In this document: in pieces, positions 1 through 7,950 of the stretch
Position numbering within the stretch: position 1 is the first letter of the stretch
Layout of the letters: the number at the start of each line of letters is the position of its first letter
DNA from: Lunatimonas sp.
GTDB taxonomy: Bacteria > Bacteroidota > Bacteroidia > Cytophagales > Cyclobacteriaceae
Assembly (NCBI RefSeq): GCF_020832325.1
Contig: NZ_JAFIEU010000025.1
Span: forward strand, 1-59,291
Length of the DNA stretch: 59,291 nt
Direction: 5' to 3'
Position numbers and translations under genes: made by a program
The notes under the pieces: model-generated
Database searches by the model: none
Told to the model about the DNA's origin: nothing
The model's input: only the letters and a program-made list of their open reading frames with translations

Positions 1-479
1 ACCAAAAGCTATAAAACGAAGCTGTACACCTGCCCAATAGTCATCCCGATTCGCTTCGCTGCTCGGGAGAGGCTATCCTCCCAGGCGGACACTGTCCACT
101 ACAATAAGGAGGACGGAGCGTTAAGAAATCAGCCCTTAGGCTGGTTTTAGCGACGGGCCAGGCAGCGGGTGGGCATCGGGTCAACGAATAATCTAAGCTA
201 CCGCTACCTCAGGAAACATACGCTCAGGACCTTCGAGGTTTAATAAACCTCAAAGGTCTGCCAAGAAGTCATTGCGGTATGCTATGCTTACTTTGATCAG
301 ACGGCTATAACCTGTCAGGTCAAACAGTTGCGTATGCAACCATCATCCTAATTAGAGAATTTATCGCCGGATCCACCGAATAGGAAAAAGCGAAATTTTA
401 AAAAATAGTATCCTAAAGCAAAAATCCCAACAGCAACCTATCTGAACTAATATTTTAATCATAAAACATAACAAGCCCA
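1..479. other. Left-edge region without recognisable gene
   Basis: No convincing coding gene is seen. Frame 1 is open from the window edge to a stop at 148-150 (49 codons), so the tail of a truncated gene is possible, but the translation matches no family I know. The stretch is rich in foldable sequence: an 8-bp stem AATCAGCC/GGCTGGTT (one G-T pair) around 127-146, and a long hairpin at about 225-260 whose arms contain GAGGTTTA and TAAACCTC, extended by CAGGACCTT/AAGGTCTG with one bulge. A structured RNA or the non-coding end of a mobile element are both possible; I found no tmRNA, RNase P or group II intron domain V signature. Confidence 0.4.
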
Positions 480-824
480 ATGAAATATACTGTCAACACA
501 AGCTCTTGGAAACCCGAACATATGAAGTTCGAGTTTCAAATCAGACACCTTGAACCGGCGAAGGTGTTTATCAACATTTCAGACCTCAAATCAGTCGACG
601 GAGATAAAATTATCCTTAAAGAAACACCGCACAAAAACTACCCTTATCTGCCGCTCTATTTTCAACACCAAGGTGCGGACAAAGTACGAAAGGTCCTTGC
701 CGGAGAATTGGCCGAAAGGGTAATCGAAACTATTCTATTAGAGGAATCCGGTACGCAACTAATTGGCTATATGGAAATAGCCTATGGACGGATCATCAAT
801 ATCGCACCTTTTGATCCAGGCTGA
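480..824 (+). CDS. Hypothetical protein, 114 aa
   Basis: A small soluble protein without signal peptide or membrane segment. The composition is that of a normal folded protein: alternating hydrophobic and charged stretches and a possible helix with the sequence KVRKVLAGELAERVIETILL near residues 68-87. I do not recognise a family. It starts at the first ATG after an AT-rich leader and ends 15 bp before a 39-bp palindrome (840-878) that could stop transcription. The WYL regulator that follows is on the same strand but separated by that palindrome, so co-transcription is not clear. Function unknown. Confidence 0.6.
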   Translation: MKYTVNTSSWKPEHMKFEFQIRHLEPAKVFINISDLKSVDGDKIILKETPHKNYPYLPLYFQHQGADKVRKVLAGELAERVIETILLEESGTQLIGYMEIAYGRIINIAPFDPG

Positions 825-839
825 TGAGCCAAAGTTAAT

Positions 840-878
840 CCCACCGGTCTGACGGTTTAAAACCGTCAGACCGGTGGG
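840..878. repeat. Large CCGGTCTGACGG palindrome (copy 1)
   Basis: Perfect inverted repeat with 19-bp arms (left arm CCCACCGGTCTGACGGTTT) and a 1-nt centre. The same core, CCGGTC(A/T)GACGGTT...AACCGTCTGACCGG, recurs at 5268-5300, 7418-7450 and 8075-8107, so it is a dispersed REP-like element. Here it lies between two genes and could also act as a terminator. Confidence 0.85.
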
Positions 879-971
879 GCCATTTATGCAATCTAAAACT
901 TTGGGTTTTCGCATAATATCGACATCTTGTGATGCCAATTTCGCACGCTTGTTTTTCCCAAGTTTCCAAAC

Positions 972-2009
972 ATGCCCAAAAACCGATTCGCAGAAGTCCG
1001 ATACCGGGTCCTTGATCGCTGTCTACGAGACAGAACCAGAAAGTATACGGTGTATGATTTAGCCGAGGAGTGTACAAAGGCTATTTTTGAAATCGATGAA
1101 ATCGATCGGCCTACCTTATCCACCAAGCAGATCAAGAATGACCTGATGTTTTTAGAATCAGAGGCGGGATACAGAGCTCCGATCATGCATGAAAAGCTTC
1201 CGGGAGAGACCAAACACTTTTACCAATACGAAGATCCCGGTTTCTCCATCAGTCAGCGGCCCCTGACAGACCAAGATGTGACACAGCTACGGCAGTCGCT
1301 TGCTATTCTACGGCGTTTTAAGGGGATGCATTTCGACGGCTGGATTGAAGATTTCTCTGGAAGAATCGCTCAACTCCATGATATTCCGGATATACGGCAT
1401 GTCGATAGCCACCCCATAATCCGGTTTGAACACGAAGACTACTTTACCGGCGCAGATTGGATCGAACGGTTGTACAAAGCAATCGAAACAAAAGAACCGC
1501 TTCAACTAACCTATCAACAGTTTGGTCAAAATCCGGTGGAACACCACGTTTCTCCTTACCTATTGAAGCAATATAACCGTCGCTGGTTTTTATTGGGTAA
1601 AACGAGACGGTCTCCTACTTGCACCACTTTTCCGTTGGATCGGATCAAACAGGTCGATCGATCCAAGTATCCCTATGAGCCTTACCCCGGCGATCAGCCG
1701 GAGGAGTTTTTTGAGGACATCGTGGGGGTAATCAATGATCCGGACCAGGAACCGATGGAAATTCTCCTGGAAGTCGATCCTTCCCGCTTTCCCTATCTCA
1801 ATTCTAAGCCGATCCATGATTCCCAAAAAAGGTTGTCAGTCGATGCAGATACCCCAGGCTGGCACCGAATACGGTTCCTATTAAAACCCAATTATGAATT
1901 TTATGCCATCTTACTGTCTCATGGTGATAAAGTGAAGGTAATTTCACCTGAAAAGGTGAGAAAAAAGCTGAAGGAGATCATTAATAAAATGGCTTCCAAT
2001 TACGAGTAG
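972..2009 (+). CDS. WYL-domain transcriptional regulator, 345 aa
   Basis: A DNA-binding regulator of the WYL family. The N-terminal ~80 residues form a helix-turn-helix region (YTVYDLAEE and a following STKQIKNDL recognition-helix-like segment). The central and C-terminal part carries the WYL hallmarks: LQLTYQQFG, then HHVSPYLLKQYNRRWFLLG, then a C-terminal WCX-like part ending FYAILLSHGDKVKVISPEKV. The length (345) is typical for Bacteroidota WYL proteins. WYL proteins often sense nucleic acid or nucleotide ligands and frequently sit near defence or accessory genes; here the neighbours are an HNH protein and a DUF4407 protein, and no specific target can be read from the sequence. A strong terminator follows at 2036-2081. 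Confidence 0.85.
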   Translation: MPKNRFAEVRYRVLDRCLRDRTRKYTVYDLAEECTKAIFEIDEIDRPTLSTKQIKNDLMFLESEAGYRAPIMHEKLPGETKHFYQYEDPGFSISQRPLTDQDVTQLRQSLAILRRFKGMHFDGWIEDFSGRIAQLHDIPDIRHVDSHPIIRFEHEDYFTGADWIERLYKAIETKEPLQLTYQQFGQNPVEHHVSPYLLKQYNRRWFLLGKTRRSPTCTTFPLDRIKQVDRSKYPYEPYPGDQPEEFFEDIVGVINDPDQEPMEILLEVDPSRFPYLNSKPIHDSQKRLSVDADTPGWHRIRFLLKPNYEFYAILLSHGDKVKVISPEKVRKKLKEIINKMASNYE

Positions 2010-2035
2010 GGCGTTTTTCACGTTAATTTTCCCGA

Positions 2036-2081
2036 AATACCCCAAGTAGGAAGATAGACTTCCTACTTGGGGTATTTTTTT
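2036..2081 (+). terminator. Intrinsic terminator after WYL gene
   Basis: Perfect 18-bp stem, left arm AATACCCCAAGTAGGAAG (2036-2053), loop ATAGA, right arm 2059-2076, followed by a T-run to 2081. Textbook rho-independent terminator; it isolates the regulator from the HNH gene. Confidence 0.9.
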
Positions 2082-2116
2082 GCATTGTCAAACAGGAAAA
2101 AGAAAGGAGGCCAATC

Positions 2117-2401
2117 ATGACAACTACGCAACTGACTGAGAAACAAAGCTACTCCGCGGGTCTTCAGGACCCACAGTGGCAATTGCTTAGGGAGAAAGTG
2201 CTCGATAGAGACGGACATCGGTGTCGCTGCTGCGGTAGCGAGCATTCCCTGCAGGTTCACCATCGGCAGTATCACCGCGACAGAAGCTCCGGGGCATGGA
2301 AATCTCCTTGGGAGTATCCGTTGACGCTTTTGGTGACTCTATGCGATGAATGCCATTCGGAGGGGCATCGGCTTTACCCGATCCCTGTAAAAGAAGTCTA
2401 A
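2117..2401 (+). CDS. HNH-type zinc-ribbon nuclease-like protein, 94 aa
   Basis: A short protein with the layout of an HNH endonuclease: a first CxxC knuckle (C36-RC-C39), the VHH motif with H48/H49 after the first strand, and a second knuckle CDEC (C76, C79) followed by H80. The cysteines would hold a structural zinc and the VHH histidine would be catalytic. It is short, and the final N/H of a canonical HNH motif is replaced by H80 with H84 nearby, so nuclease activity is likely but not certain. The start ATG is preceded by AAAGGAGG about 8 bp upstream, a strong Shine-Dalgarno, which is unusual for this phylum. It lies 30 bp before the DUF4407 gene on the same strand and may be co-transcribed with it. 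Confidence 0.75.
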   Translation: MTTTQLTEKQSYSAGLQDPQWQLLREKVLDRDGHRCRCCGSEHSLQVHHRQYHRDRSSGAWKSPWEYPLTLLVTLCDECHSEGHRLYPIPVKEV

Positions 2402-2431
2402 CTTAGTTTATCACCTTTAAATTTTACGACC

Positions 2432-3409
2432 ATGACAGTATTTATGAAAATCTTCTGCAAACTATTTGGGTATGACTATCAACTAGCGATCAGTCAACCA
2501 ACCATAAGCCGTCAGCGCATTATGATACTAGGTACGCTGATCCTAATTCCGGTTGGACTGTGGGCATTTTCCGGGTATTACCTGACGTATTATCTATTGG
2601 GAACCAGTCATGTGCTGTCCTTGGCCATAGCGGCTGCGCTTGGGTTGGTGATCTTTTTCGTAGATCGATCATTTGTGGCAACTCCCAAGACGGAAAAGGG
2701 CTTCGGACTCACGACGCTGAGGGTTGGGTTTGCATTGGTAGCCACTGTTTTGGGATCACTTGCGATCGATCTGGCCCTTTTTGAAGGCGATTTGGAGGAG
2801 TACCGACAGGCAAAAGGTACGGGCGAGGCGAAAGTCTATGCGGATGGGTATATAAAAGAAAAGGAAGTTGAGATCCAGAAGTTGGAACTTGCGCTGTCTG
2901 AAGCAGAACGTTACTACCGGGAGCGGGCGCTGGCCTTTGAAAAGGAGATAGATGGGAAAGGAGGAACCGGTCAGCGGGGATTTGGCAAGGTAGCTAGTGC
3001 AAAGGAACGGGAAAAAGATCAGGCGGCCGAGCGGGTAAGGGCAGCGGAAGCGGCGCTGGAACAGTACAAGCAAGCCATAAAGGACGATGCGGAAGCCTAT
3101 GCAGCCGGTATGGCTGGGAAGCGATCGGATGCTTTGCTCAGCAAGATCAAGGACCTGCATGAGTTTGTGTTTTCGGATGGCTTGGTGATGGCGGTATATG
3201 CATTCTTCTTTGGGTTTGTGTTTTTGTTGGAAGTTTACTTCATGGCTTATAAAGCCTCCGTTGGGGAGAGCCTCTTTGAAGAATTCCTACGAGCGGAGGA
3301 AGAATATGGCAGGCAGAGGCTGGACACCTACAGATTGCAAAAGCAAAAAATCTTGCGTGACCGTCAATTGCTGGGAAGTGATTACGAGCGATATAAGTAC
3401 CTTCTGTAG
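2432..3409 (+). CDS. DUF4407 membrane protein, 325 aa
   Basis: An integral membrane protein of the DUF4407 type. Three hydrophobic segments lie in the first ~110 residues (around 30-52, 58-76 and 90-112), then a long charged helical region rich in E, K and A (about 115-250) that should form a coiled coil outside the bilayer, then a fourth membrane segment near 265-285 (AVYAFFFGFVFLLEVYFMA) and a short charged tail. This TM-coiled coil-TM layout is what is known of the family; its function is unknown. The protein begins MTVFMKIFCKLFG, resembling the start of the next gene product (MTIFSKLFG), which hints at related N-termini. Confidence 0.8.
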   Translation: MTVFMKIFCKLFGYDYQLAISQPTISRQRIMILGTLILIPVGLWAFSGYYLTYYLLGTSHVLSLAIAAALGLVIFFVDRSFVATPKTEKGFGLTTLRVGFALVATVLGSLAIDLALFEGDLEEYRQAKGTGEAKVYADGYIKEKEVEIQKLELALSEAERYYRERALAFEKEIDGKGGTGQRGFGKVASAKEREKDQAAERVRAAEAALEQYKQAIKDDAEAYAAGMAGKRSDALLSKIKDLHEFVFSDGLVMAVYAFFFGFVFLLEVYFMAYKASVGESLFEEFLRAEEEYGRQRLDTYRLQKQKILRDRQLLGSDYERYKYLL

Positions 3410-3518
3410 GAGGGTTGGGTATGGGTGGTTGAATTTTTTCATTGACGGAGTGCCACGGGTGATAACTATTTTTTGGCACTCTTCTTCAACAAGCCAAATT
3501 AGGAAAATTGGTTTCCCT

Positions 3519-3616
3519 GATGAAATCGAGCATGCCGTACTCGTCACACACTGGGATGACTATGCTACATGCGAGATTCCATGTGACCGCTAAAAAACAA
3601 TTATAGACACATGAAA
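3519..3616 (+). repeat. Dispersed hairpin repeat, copy 1
   Basis: A ~98-bp element that begins GAAATCGAGCATG, contains TCACACACTGGGATG and ATTCCATGTGA (outer TCACA/TGTGA arms), and ends CAATTATAGACACATGAAA. Further copies lie at 4491-4590 (same strand) and 20344-20494 (reverse). The element fills most of the gap between the DUF4407 gene and the next gene. Confidence 0.8.
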
Positions 3617-3664
3617 CCTAGATTTGTAATCGAATAAATGTAAAACCTATAAACGACACGTGCT

Positions 3665-4243
3665 ATGACAATTTTCAGTAAATTATTCGGAAAAAGACCT
3701 GTAGAATCAAAAACTACTGCGATTCATCAGGCAACAGAACCAGCGAAACCAGTTGTTCCGAGAGATTTGTTTATCGAGGACAGGGACCCCTCCTTTTTCG
3801 AGGCGGATACTAGATCTGCTCCCAAGATCGAGAGGAGTTTGCTACAGGACATCCTAAGTCTGGACTATGAGGCAATGGGTAGGACGGCAGGATACAGTTT
3901 ACACGACCTGGGTAGAATGGACGAGCAGTTGGACAAGATCGCGTCGGAATTTAGGTTAGCCTACGCACGTGCCATACAAGATCTGGATATAGAAATCGAC
4001 GGACTGGAGCGACACATCACGGATCGACTGGAAGCCGAGACGCCGGACACCTTTAGAAGGATTAAAGGCAGGTATGATCTATGTGTGCGGGAAAAACGGG
4101 AGTTGATGCTTCAACGGGACTTGGCGGTGACCGGAGAAGGGTATATGGAAAAGGCTACACGGTACTTCCGGTCGGGATTTAGAGCGGGCTATGACCTGTA
4201 CATTGAAGAAAAGTTGCTTTTCAAACATCCCAAAACGGTCTAG
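3665..4243 (+). CDS. Hypothetical protein, 192 aa
   Basis: A soluble, highly charged protein with no signal peptide or membrane segment. The N-terminal MTIFSKLFGKRP resembles the first residues of the preceding DUF4407 protein (MTVFMKIFCKLFG). The middle and C-terminal parts are predicted helical with heptad-like spacing (for example around LDKIASEFRLAYARAIQDL). I do not recognise the family. The matching N-termini and same strand suggest a functional link with the DUF4407 protein, though a dispersed repeat sits between the two genes. A terminator-like hairpin follows at 4406-4439. Confidence 0.65.
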   Translation: MTIFSKLFGKRPVESKTTAIHQATEPAKPVVPRDLFIEDRDPSFFEADTRSAPKIERSLLQDILSLDYEAMGRTAGYSLHDLGRMDEQLDKIASEFRLAYARAIQDLDIEIDGLERHITDRLEAETPDTFRRIKGRYDLCVREKRELMLQRDLAVTGEGYMEKATRYFRSGFRAGYDLYIEEKLLFKHPKTV

Positions 4244-4405
4244 TCATGAATTGCGCGTCAAGGAATCGGCACCTTTTCCCCGAGGGAGGCAAGGTAGTCT
4301 TTCGCGGGAGTATGTTTGCATACCATAAGAGCCGCCCCCTATGAATGGCATTCCAAGCCAATGTATCCAACGACCAAGGCGAACAACCTTGGGTAGCCCA
4401 TAGGT

Positions 4406-4439
4406 ACTCCCCGGATTTATTTCTGAGGGAGTTTTTTTT
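4406..4439 (+). terminator. Probable terminator
   Basis: Stem ACTCCC (4406-4411) with GGGAGT (4427-4432) followed by eight T residues. The 15-nt loop is large, so the call is moderate. It lies 160 bp after the 192-aa gene. Confidence 0.5.
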
Positions 4440-4490
4440 GATTTGTGACGTTGACCCGAATTACTTTTCAAGCAAACTCAGATTACTACT

Positions 4491-4590
4491 GATGAAATCG
4501 AGCATGACGCAAGCGACACACACTGGGATGACTATCAGCCATGCGAGATTCCATGTGACCATTGAAAAATCAATTATAGACACATGAAAA
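4491..4590 (+). repeat. Dispersed hairpin repeat, copy 2
   Basis: Second copy of the element at 3519-3616, starting GATGAAATCGAGCATGACG and ending ATTATAGACACATGAAAAA. The ATG at the end opens only a 9-codon frame here, so nothing is encoded. The rest of 4244-4685 shows no credible gene; open frames there overlap the repeat. Confidence 0.8.
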
Positions 4591-4685
4591 ATGGAAAGGA
4601 TCGAATCTCATAGATTTAGAGTCCTAGTAGGTGATGGATAAACAGTGATATCCAAGGGAAAGCAATAGAAACATCCATTCAAATC

Positions 4686-4883
4686 TTATTTCCGCTTTTC
4701 GTCCTTTTTAAACCGTTCAAACAACCTGGCCTTCATTGTTTCGTAATACTCTTTCCCATAGATTTTATAAAAATACTCGTCGCCTACTAATTCGATGTGT
4801 GGGTCTTTTTCTGGATCCAGGTAGAGGTTCTGTATATCCCTGTCCAACTCTTCGTCCGTGATATTCATTTTCTTATCTTTCAT
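4686..4883 (-). CDS. Small charged hypothetical protein, 65 aa
   Basis: A 65-residue soluble protein rich in K, E and D, with YFYKIYGKEYYETMKARLFERF as its most hydrophobic part (given as positions 37-58). No signal peptide or membrane segment. The amino-acid composition and lack of overlap with another gene make it plausible, but there is no recognised family and the ribosome binding site is weak, as is usual in Bacteroidota. It is the last minus-strand gene before the repeat-rich island. Confidence 0.5.
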   Translation of the reverse strand: MKDKKMNITDEELDRDIQNLYLDPEKDPHIELVGDEYFYKIYGKEYYETMKARLFERFKKDEKRK

Positions 4884-5039
4884 TTTTCAACTACTTTCTT
4901 GTGAAATTATAAAGGCCTTTGATAAACTGGCCTTGATAGTCATTCATGATAGACCAAATTTCGCTGAGAAGTAAAAGCCTATGGAGATGAATTAGGGCAT
5001 CTCTCTGCTTGCTGCTGGGCCCTGCTAATTTTCTAATGC

Positions 5040-5385
5040 GGAGGGGCGTTTTTGTTAATGGATCCGGCTAGTGATTCCGCGCCTTTGGCGCTTCGGTGGC
5101 GCATTCCCATTTTTCCTTGGGCGTTGCCCAAGGCTAGTGATTCCGCACCTTTGGTGCTTATTTAATTGCCGACACCAAAGGTGTTGCAATGAAAGGTCGT
5201 TTACGCAACGGCTGCTTGAAAACTGTCAGAGCTGTTTTGAACTCTGACATCTTTTTGTGGTTTGAAAACCGGTCAGACGGTTCCAAACCGTCTGACCGGT
5301 AGCAAAGACAGCGGCCGCAACACAGACGCAGAGACCGCAAAGGATTTAGGTTTAGGGGCGTAGCCCTGATATCTTAATAGAAAAC
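5040..5385. repeat. Mixed dispersed repeats, no gene
   Basis: This part of the 620-bp gap 4884-5506 is made of short palindromes: GCGCCTTTGGCGC, TTGGGCGTTGCCCAA, CACCTTTGGTG, ACACCAAAGGTGT, then the CCGGTCAGACGG palindrome (copy 2, 5268-5300), then GACGCAGAGACCGCAAAGGA and GGGGCGTAGCCC. The last two motifs recur throughout 7.2-10.5 kb. I see no coding sequence in the gap. Confidence 0.75.
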
Positions 5386-5506
5386 AAAAGATGACTCGTC
5401 CTGAAAAAAGTTTACAGATTTAAATTTTATTTACTGTTAGTCCTACCACAAATTTACAATGAAACATTTCCGGCTCGGTGGATAGATTAGTTATCTTACC
5501 TTCGCT

Positions 5507-5695
5507 TTACCCGTTTTGGTACCTCTTTAAAAAATACCGGGTTGTTTTCACACTGAGGATAGAAACGGCAATGCAAACATAAAACCCAACACCTGTCGCA
5601 TCGAAAGAACCCCAAGGGGCCAACCACATCAAACCTATGGAAGCGATCGTACTATCGAACCATTCGTGTAGCAGTATTTTTTGGAATTTTGTCAT
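5507..5695 (-). CDS. Small membrane protein A of the GFY family, 62 aa
   Basis: First of seven related small membrane proteins in this island. Two hydrophobic segments (about residues 14-29 and 37-50) flank the family signature: MWLAPWGSFDATGVGFY. All members share a G(S/T)x(N/D)xxxxGFY core between the two helices and a basic C-terminal tail, here LKRYQ. It is most similar to the proteins at 9050-9256 (E) and 9972-10169 (H), which share MWLMPYGTF and (L)K(R/K)YQ. It forms a single-gene unit; the conserved promoter module lies at 5748-5784. Size, two helices and the clustered paralogues would suit a bacteriocin immunity protein or a small stress protein; neither is proven. Confidence 0.75.
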   Translation of the reverse strand: MTKFQKILLHEWFDSTIASIGLMWLAPWGSFDATGVGFYVCIAVSILSVKTTRYFLKRYQNG

Positions 5696-5747
5696 GTAAC
5701 CAATCGGCTAAGTGAAAGCGCAGGAACTCTGAAAATATTGTGTGTAT

Positions 5748-5784
5748 CAAATCTAAAACCGACCCAGTGAAATTTCTTTTCAGT
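5748..5784 (-). promoter_or_regulatory. Conserved palindrome-promoter module, unit 1
   Basis: Read on the minus strand: imperfect palindrome ACTGAAAAGAAATTTCACT (5766-5784), 10 bp, then TAGATTTG (5748-5755), a match to the Bacteroidota TAnnTTTG box. It drives protein A. This is the most degenerate of the five palindromes. Confidence 0.7.
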
Positions 5785-5961
5785 CAAGAAGTAATTTTTA
5801 ATTCAGGATGTTTTTCTCACGGAATGGGGATTGTTTTTAATTGGAGATCTATGGCAATGCAAGTAGGAGACGTCGGCCCTATATAGTTGAAAGTACAAAT
5901 TTTATCAGTTGATAAGATTTGTACTTTCAACTCAGCTTAATCTACCAAATGTCAGTTCCGT

Positions 5962-6150
5962 TCACTTGTTGCCTTTCGTTTTAATGGCTTTAAAACCATA
6001 ATAAGTAAGAAAGTAAGAAAGAAACCCAGCAGCTATTGATGTATAAAACCCGACTTCGGTGGGATTAAACGAACCATGTGAGCCAAACGCCATCATAATT
6101 AGAATGAAGAAGAAACTGCCTATAGCAAGTCTTTTTTTAAAACGATCCAT
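5962..6150 (-). CDS. Small membrane protein B of the GFY family, 62 aa
   Basis: A two-helix small membrane protein. The signature is MAFGSHGSFNPTEVGFYTSI, flanked by hydrophobic segments at about 9-22 and 36-52, with a basic tail (KTKGNK). It is nearly identical to protein C (7752-7940), differing at about a dozen positions, and close to G (9764-9964). Its ATG lies 7 bp after the stop codon of the glycine-zipper lipoprotein gene, so the two are almost surely one transcription unit with the lipoprotein first. That pairing is the main argument for an effector-immunity or toxin-partner relationship. Confidence 0.8.
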   Translation of the reverse strand: MDRFKKRLAIGSFFFILIMMAFGSHGSFNPTEVGFYTSIAAGFLSYFLTYYGFKAIKTKGNK

Positions 6151-6157
6151 ACTTTTT

Positions 6158-7093
6158 CTATCTGAAACAGGATGTTAACAATTGCGATGCAATGCCATAG
6201 GTAACGCCGGTAATAAATCCTCCAGCCCCTCCAACAACAGCTGCACTGACGCATCCTGTGACTGTACCAACTATTGGAAAAGTAACTGTACCCGCTGTGG
6301 CCCCAGCATAACATGCGACAGTACCGGAAGTTACTAAGCCAACCACACCATCCGCTAATACGCTTCGGGTATTTACCGAACAACCAGAAGCTTGAAATAC
6401 CCCTCCTGATTCTGGAAGGAGAATTCTTCTAAATCGGTCAATTCCTCCTTCAAGAACAAAATCTGCATATACCAATGTTCCCGTACTTACGCTCAATAGC
6501 CCCAATTTCTCTTCATAATTTAACGAATTTGAGTTTATTATTTGGGTTTGAAACGCTTGGGCTATGCTTTTAGTAACAATTGGATCATTAGAAAGTTCCA
6601 CATTTCTGATAAAAGGATCAAGCATCGCTGTTTGATTGGGAGTAAAATAATCCCCTGAATTAAAGGCATCAACACGCGTCCGCGCATGAGGGTTGGAGCC
6701 GCCCCAAAAACCTTCAATCCCCAATAGGAATTCGTCCTTGTCGTGCCCCTCTAGGCCGATCATATCCTTTGCCATCGCATGCGCAATTTCGGTAAACAGC
6801 TTTTCGCTGTTCTCTTGGAGGTCGATGGATTTTGGGTTTGGCGTGTAGTTTTCGACTGCGCTTAATGCGATTTCTATTCCATTGGAGTAGAGTTTAGTCA
6901 ATTCCTCGATCTCGGCGGAAAAGTTCGAAGGTGGTATTTGCTCATCGCTGGCAACAAATGAATCGCAGGATGCAAACATAAACAGGCTAGCGGCTATGGT
7001 AAGCATCCTCTGTTTTAATAGGACTGGGAATCCATTGCTATTCAGGTTTCCTACTACTACACATTTCCAGTTTTTAATTTGGGTCTGTTTCAT
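6158..7093 (-). CDS. Glycine-zipper lipoprotein, candidate bacteriocin-like effector, 311 aa
   Basis: The N-terminus has a lipoprotein signal, MLTIAASLFMFASCDS, from residue 30, giving a lipid-anchored Cys at about 43; the first 29 residues (MKQTQIKNWK...) may be an extended leader, or translation may start at that internal Met. The middle (about 50-245) is a soluble domain I do not recognise. The last ~60 residues are hydrophobic and rich in small residues, with GxxxG spacing and the motif GGAGGFITGVTYG before the C-terminus SQLLTSCFR. Such glycine zippers occur in pore-forming bacteriocins and membrane-inserting toxins. Two broken relatives lie at 7951-8046 and 8704-8834, each directly upstream of another GFY-family gene. 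Start chosen at 7093 because the -7 box at 7137-7144 gives a short leader and the relic at 8834 shares this start. Function is inferred, not shown. Confidence 0.7.
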   Translation of the reverse strand: MKQTQIKNWKCVVVGNLNSNGFPVLLKQRMLTIAASLFMFASCDSFVASDEQIPPSNFSAEIEELTKLYSNGIEIALSAVENYTPNPKSIDLQENSEKLFTEIAHAMAKDMIGLEGHDKDEFLLGIEGFWGGSNPHARTRVDAFNSGDYFTPNQTAMLDPFIRNVELSNDPIVTKSIAQAFQTQIINSNSLNYEEKLGLLSVSTGTLVYADFVLEGGIDRFRRILLPESGGVFQASGCSVNTRSVLADGVVGLVTSGTVACYAGATAGTVTFPIVGTVTGCVSAAVVGGAGGFITGVTYGIASQLLTSCFR

Positions 7094-7136
7094 GACAAAA
7101 TAGATTTTTTGGTTGGAAATAATTTAACTGAATATC

Positions 7137-7173
7137 CAAATCTAGAATCGACCCACTGAAATTTCATTTCAGT
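7137..7173 (-). promoter_or_regulatory. Conserved palindrome-promoter module, unit 2
   Basis: Palindrome ACTGAAATGAAATTTCAGT on the minus strand (7155-7173, 8-bp perfect arms around GAA), 10 bp, then TAGATTTG (7137-7144). It precedes the glycine-zipper lipoprotein and protein B. Confidence 0.8.
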
Positions 7174-7184
7174 CTAAAACATTT

Positions 7185-7545
7185 TTTTGCGTGAGTAAGG
7201 CGTTTCAAACAAAGACCGCAAAGCTGACGCAACGATCGCAAAGGGGTGAGTTCAGGGATCAGCCCTGAGATCCTGGTGCTAGCATCCGAATCCTTTACAT
7301 TTGTGAGGTTTCACGCAAAGTCAGCAAAGACAATGCAAAGATCGCAAAGGAGTTAATGTAAAGTGCTTTAGCCCTGCAATTTTAGTAGTACTTTTACCGG
7401 CAAGGGTTTAGTTTACAACCGGTCGGACGGTTCCAAACCGTCTGACCGGTAGCAAAGACAGCTGCCACGACAGAGATGCAACGATCGCAAAGGGGTGAGT
7501 TCAGGGGTGTCGCCCTGCTATCTTAGTAGAGATCAGATAACACTA
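7185..7545. repeat. Repeat-filled spacer with palindrome copy 3
   Basis: No gene in 7094-7751. It carries several copies of a degenerate block: CGCAAAGACCGCAAAG, then GCAA(A)GATCGCAAAGG, then GAGTTCAGGG..GCCCTG and ATCTTAGTAG. The CCGGTCGGACGG palindrome (copy 3) is at 7418-7450. The part 7387-7545 is duplicated at 8047-8210, including flanks such as AAGGGTTTAGTTTACAACCG. Confidence 0.75.
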
Positions 7546-7751
7546 GATATAGATGAAGTGTTTTACAATCAATTTGAAACGGTATTTTCAGGGAGCCTGA
7601 TTAGATCGAGTGTACAGATTCGCTTTTTGTGGTAGTAGAGTAGCGTGATATGTTTTCTATCTGGAAGCATAAACGGGCAATCTTTTCCTATAAAAAAGGA
7701 AATGGTTATTTTCCAGGTGTTTCTGCTTAATCTGCCAAATGTTAGTTTCTT

Positions 7752-7940
7752 TTACTTTTTACCTTTCATTATAATAGCTCTTAAACCATAAAAAGTAAGA
7801 AAGTAAAAAAGAAAACCAGCTCCTATGGATGTATAAAACCCGATTTCTGTAGGATTAAACGAACCATGTGAGGCAAACGCCATCATAGTTAAAATGAAGA
7901 AGAAAGTGACTATTGCAAGTCTTTTTTTAAAACGCTCCAT
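7752..7940 (-). CDS. Small membrane protein C of the GFY family, 62 aa
   Basis: Close paralogue of protein B: same length, same MERFKKRLAI-type start, same signature MAFASHGSFNPTEIGFYTSI and two hydrophobic segments. It lies 10 bp downstream of a relic of the lipoprotein gene's 3' end (7951-8046), so it was once the second gene of the same kind of two-gene unit. Unlike the other units it has no palindrome-promoter module upstream, because repeat sequence replaces the missing part of the first gene. The intact reading frame despite a lost partner and promoter suggests either recent loss or selection for the small protein alone. Confidence 0.75.
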   Translation of the reverse strand: MERFKKRLAIVTFFFILTMMAFASHGSFNPTEIGFYTSIGAGFLFYFLTFYGLRAIIMKGKK

Positions 7941-7950
7941 TTTATCTTTT

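Noticed and set aside
835-1077. Minus-strand 80-aa frame over the palindrome and the start of the WYL gene
   Set aside because: It reads through the palindrome and overlaps a well-supported gene; composition is that of an antisense frame.
3198-3593. 131-aa plus-strand frame
   Set aside because: Overlaps the end of the DUF4407 gene and then runs through a dispersed repeat; no domain.
4345-4587. 80-aa plus-strand frame
   Set aside because: Covers the terminator-like hairpin and repeat copy 2; no sign of coding selection.
5158-5340. 60-aa minus-strand frame
   Set aside because: Consists entirely of palindromic dispersed repeats.
6120-6383. 87-aa minus-strand frame overlapping the lipoprotein end
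   Set aside because: Alternative frame inside the zipper-coding region; the lipoprotein frame is supported by its two relics.
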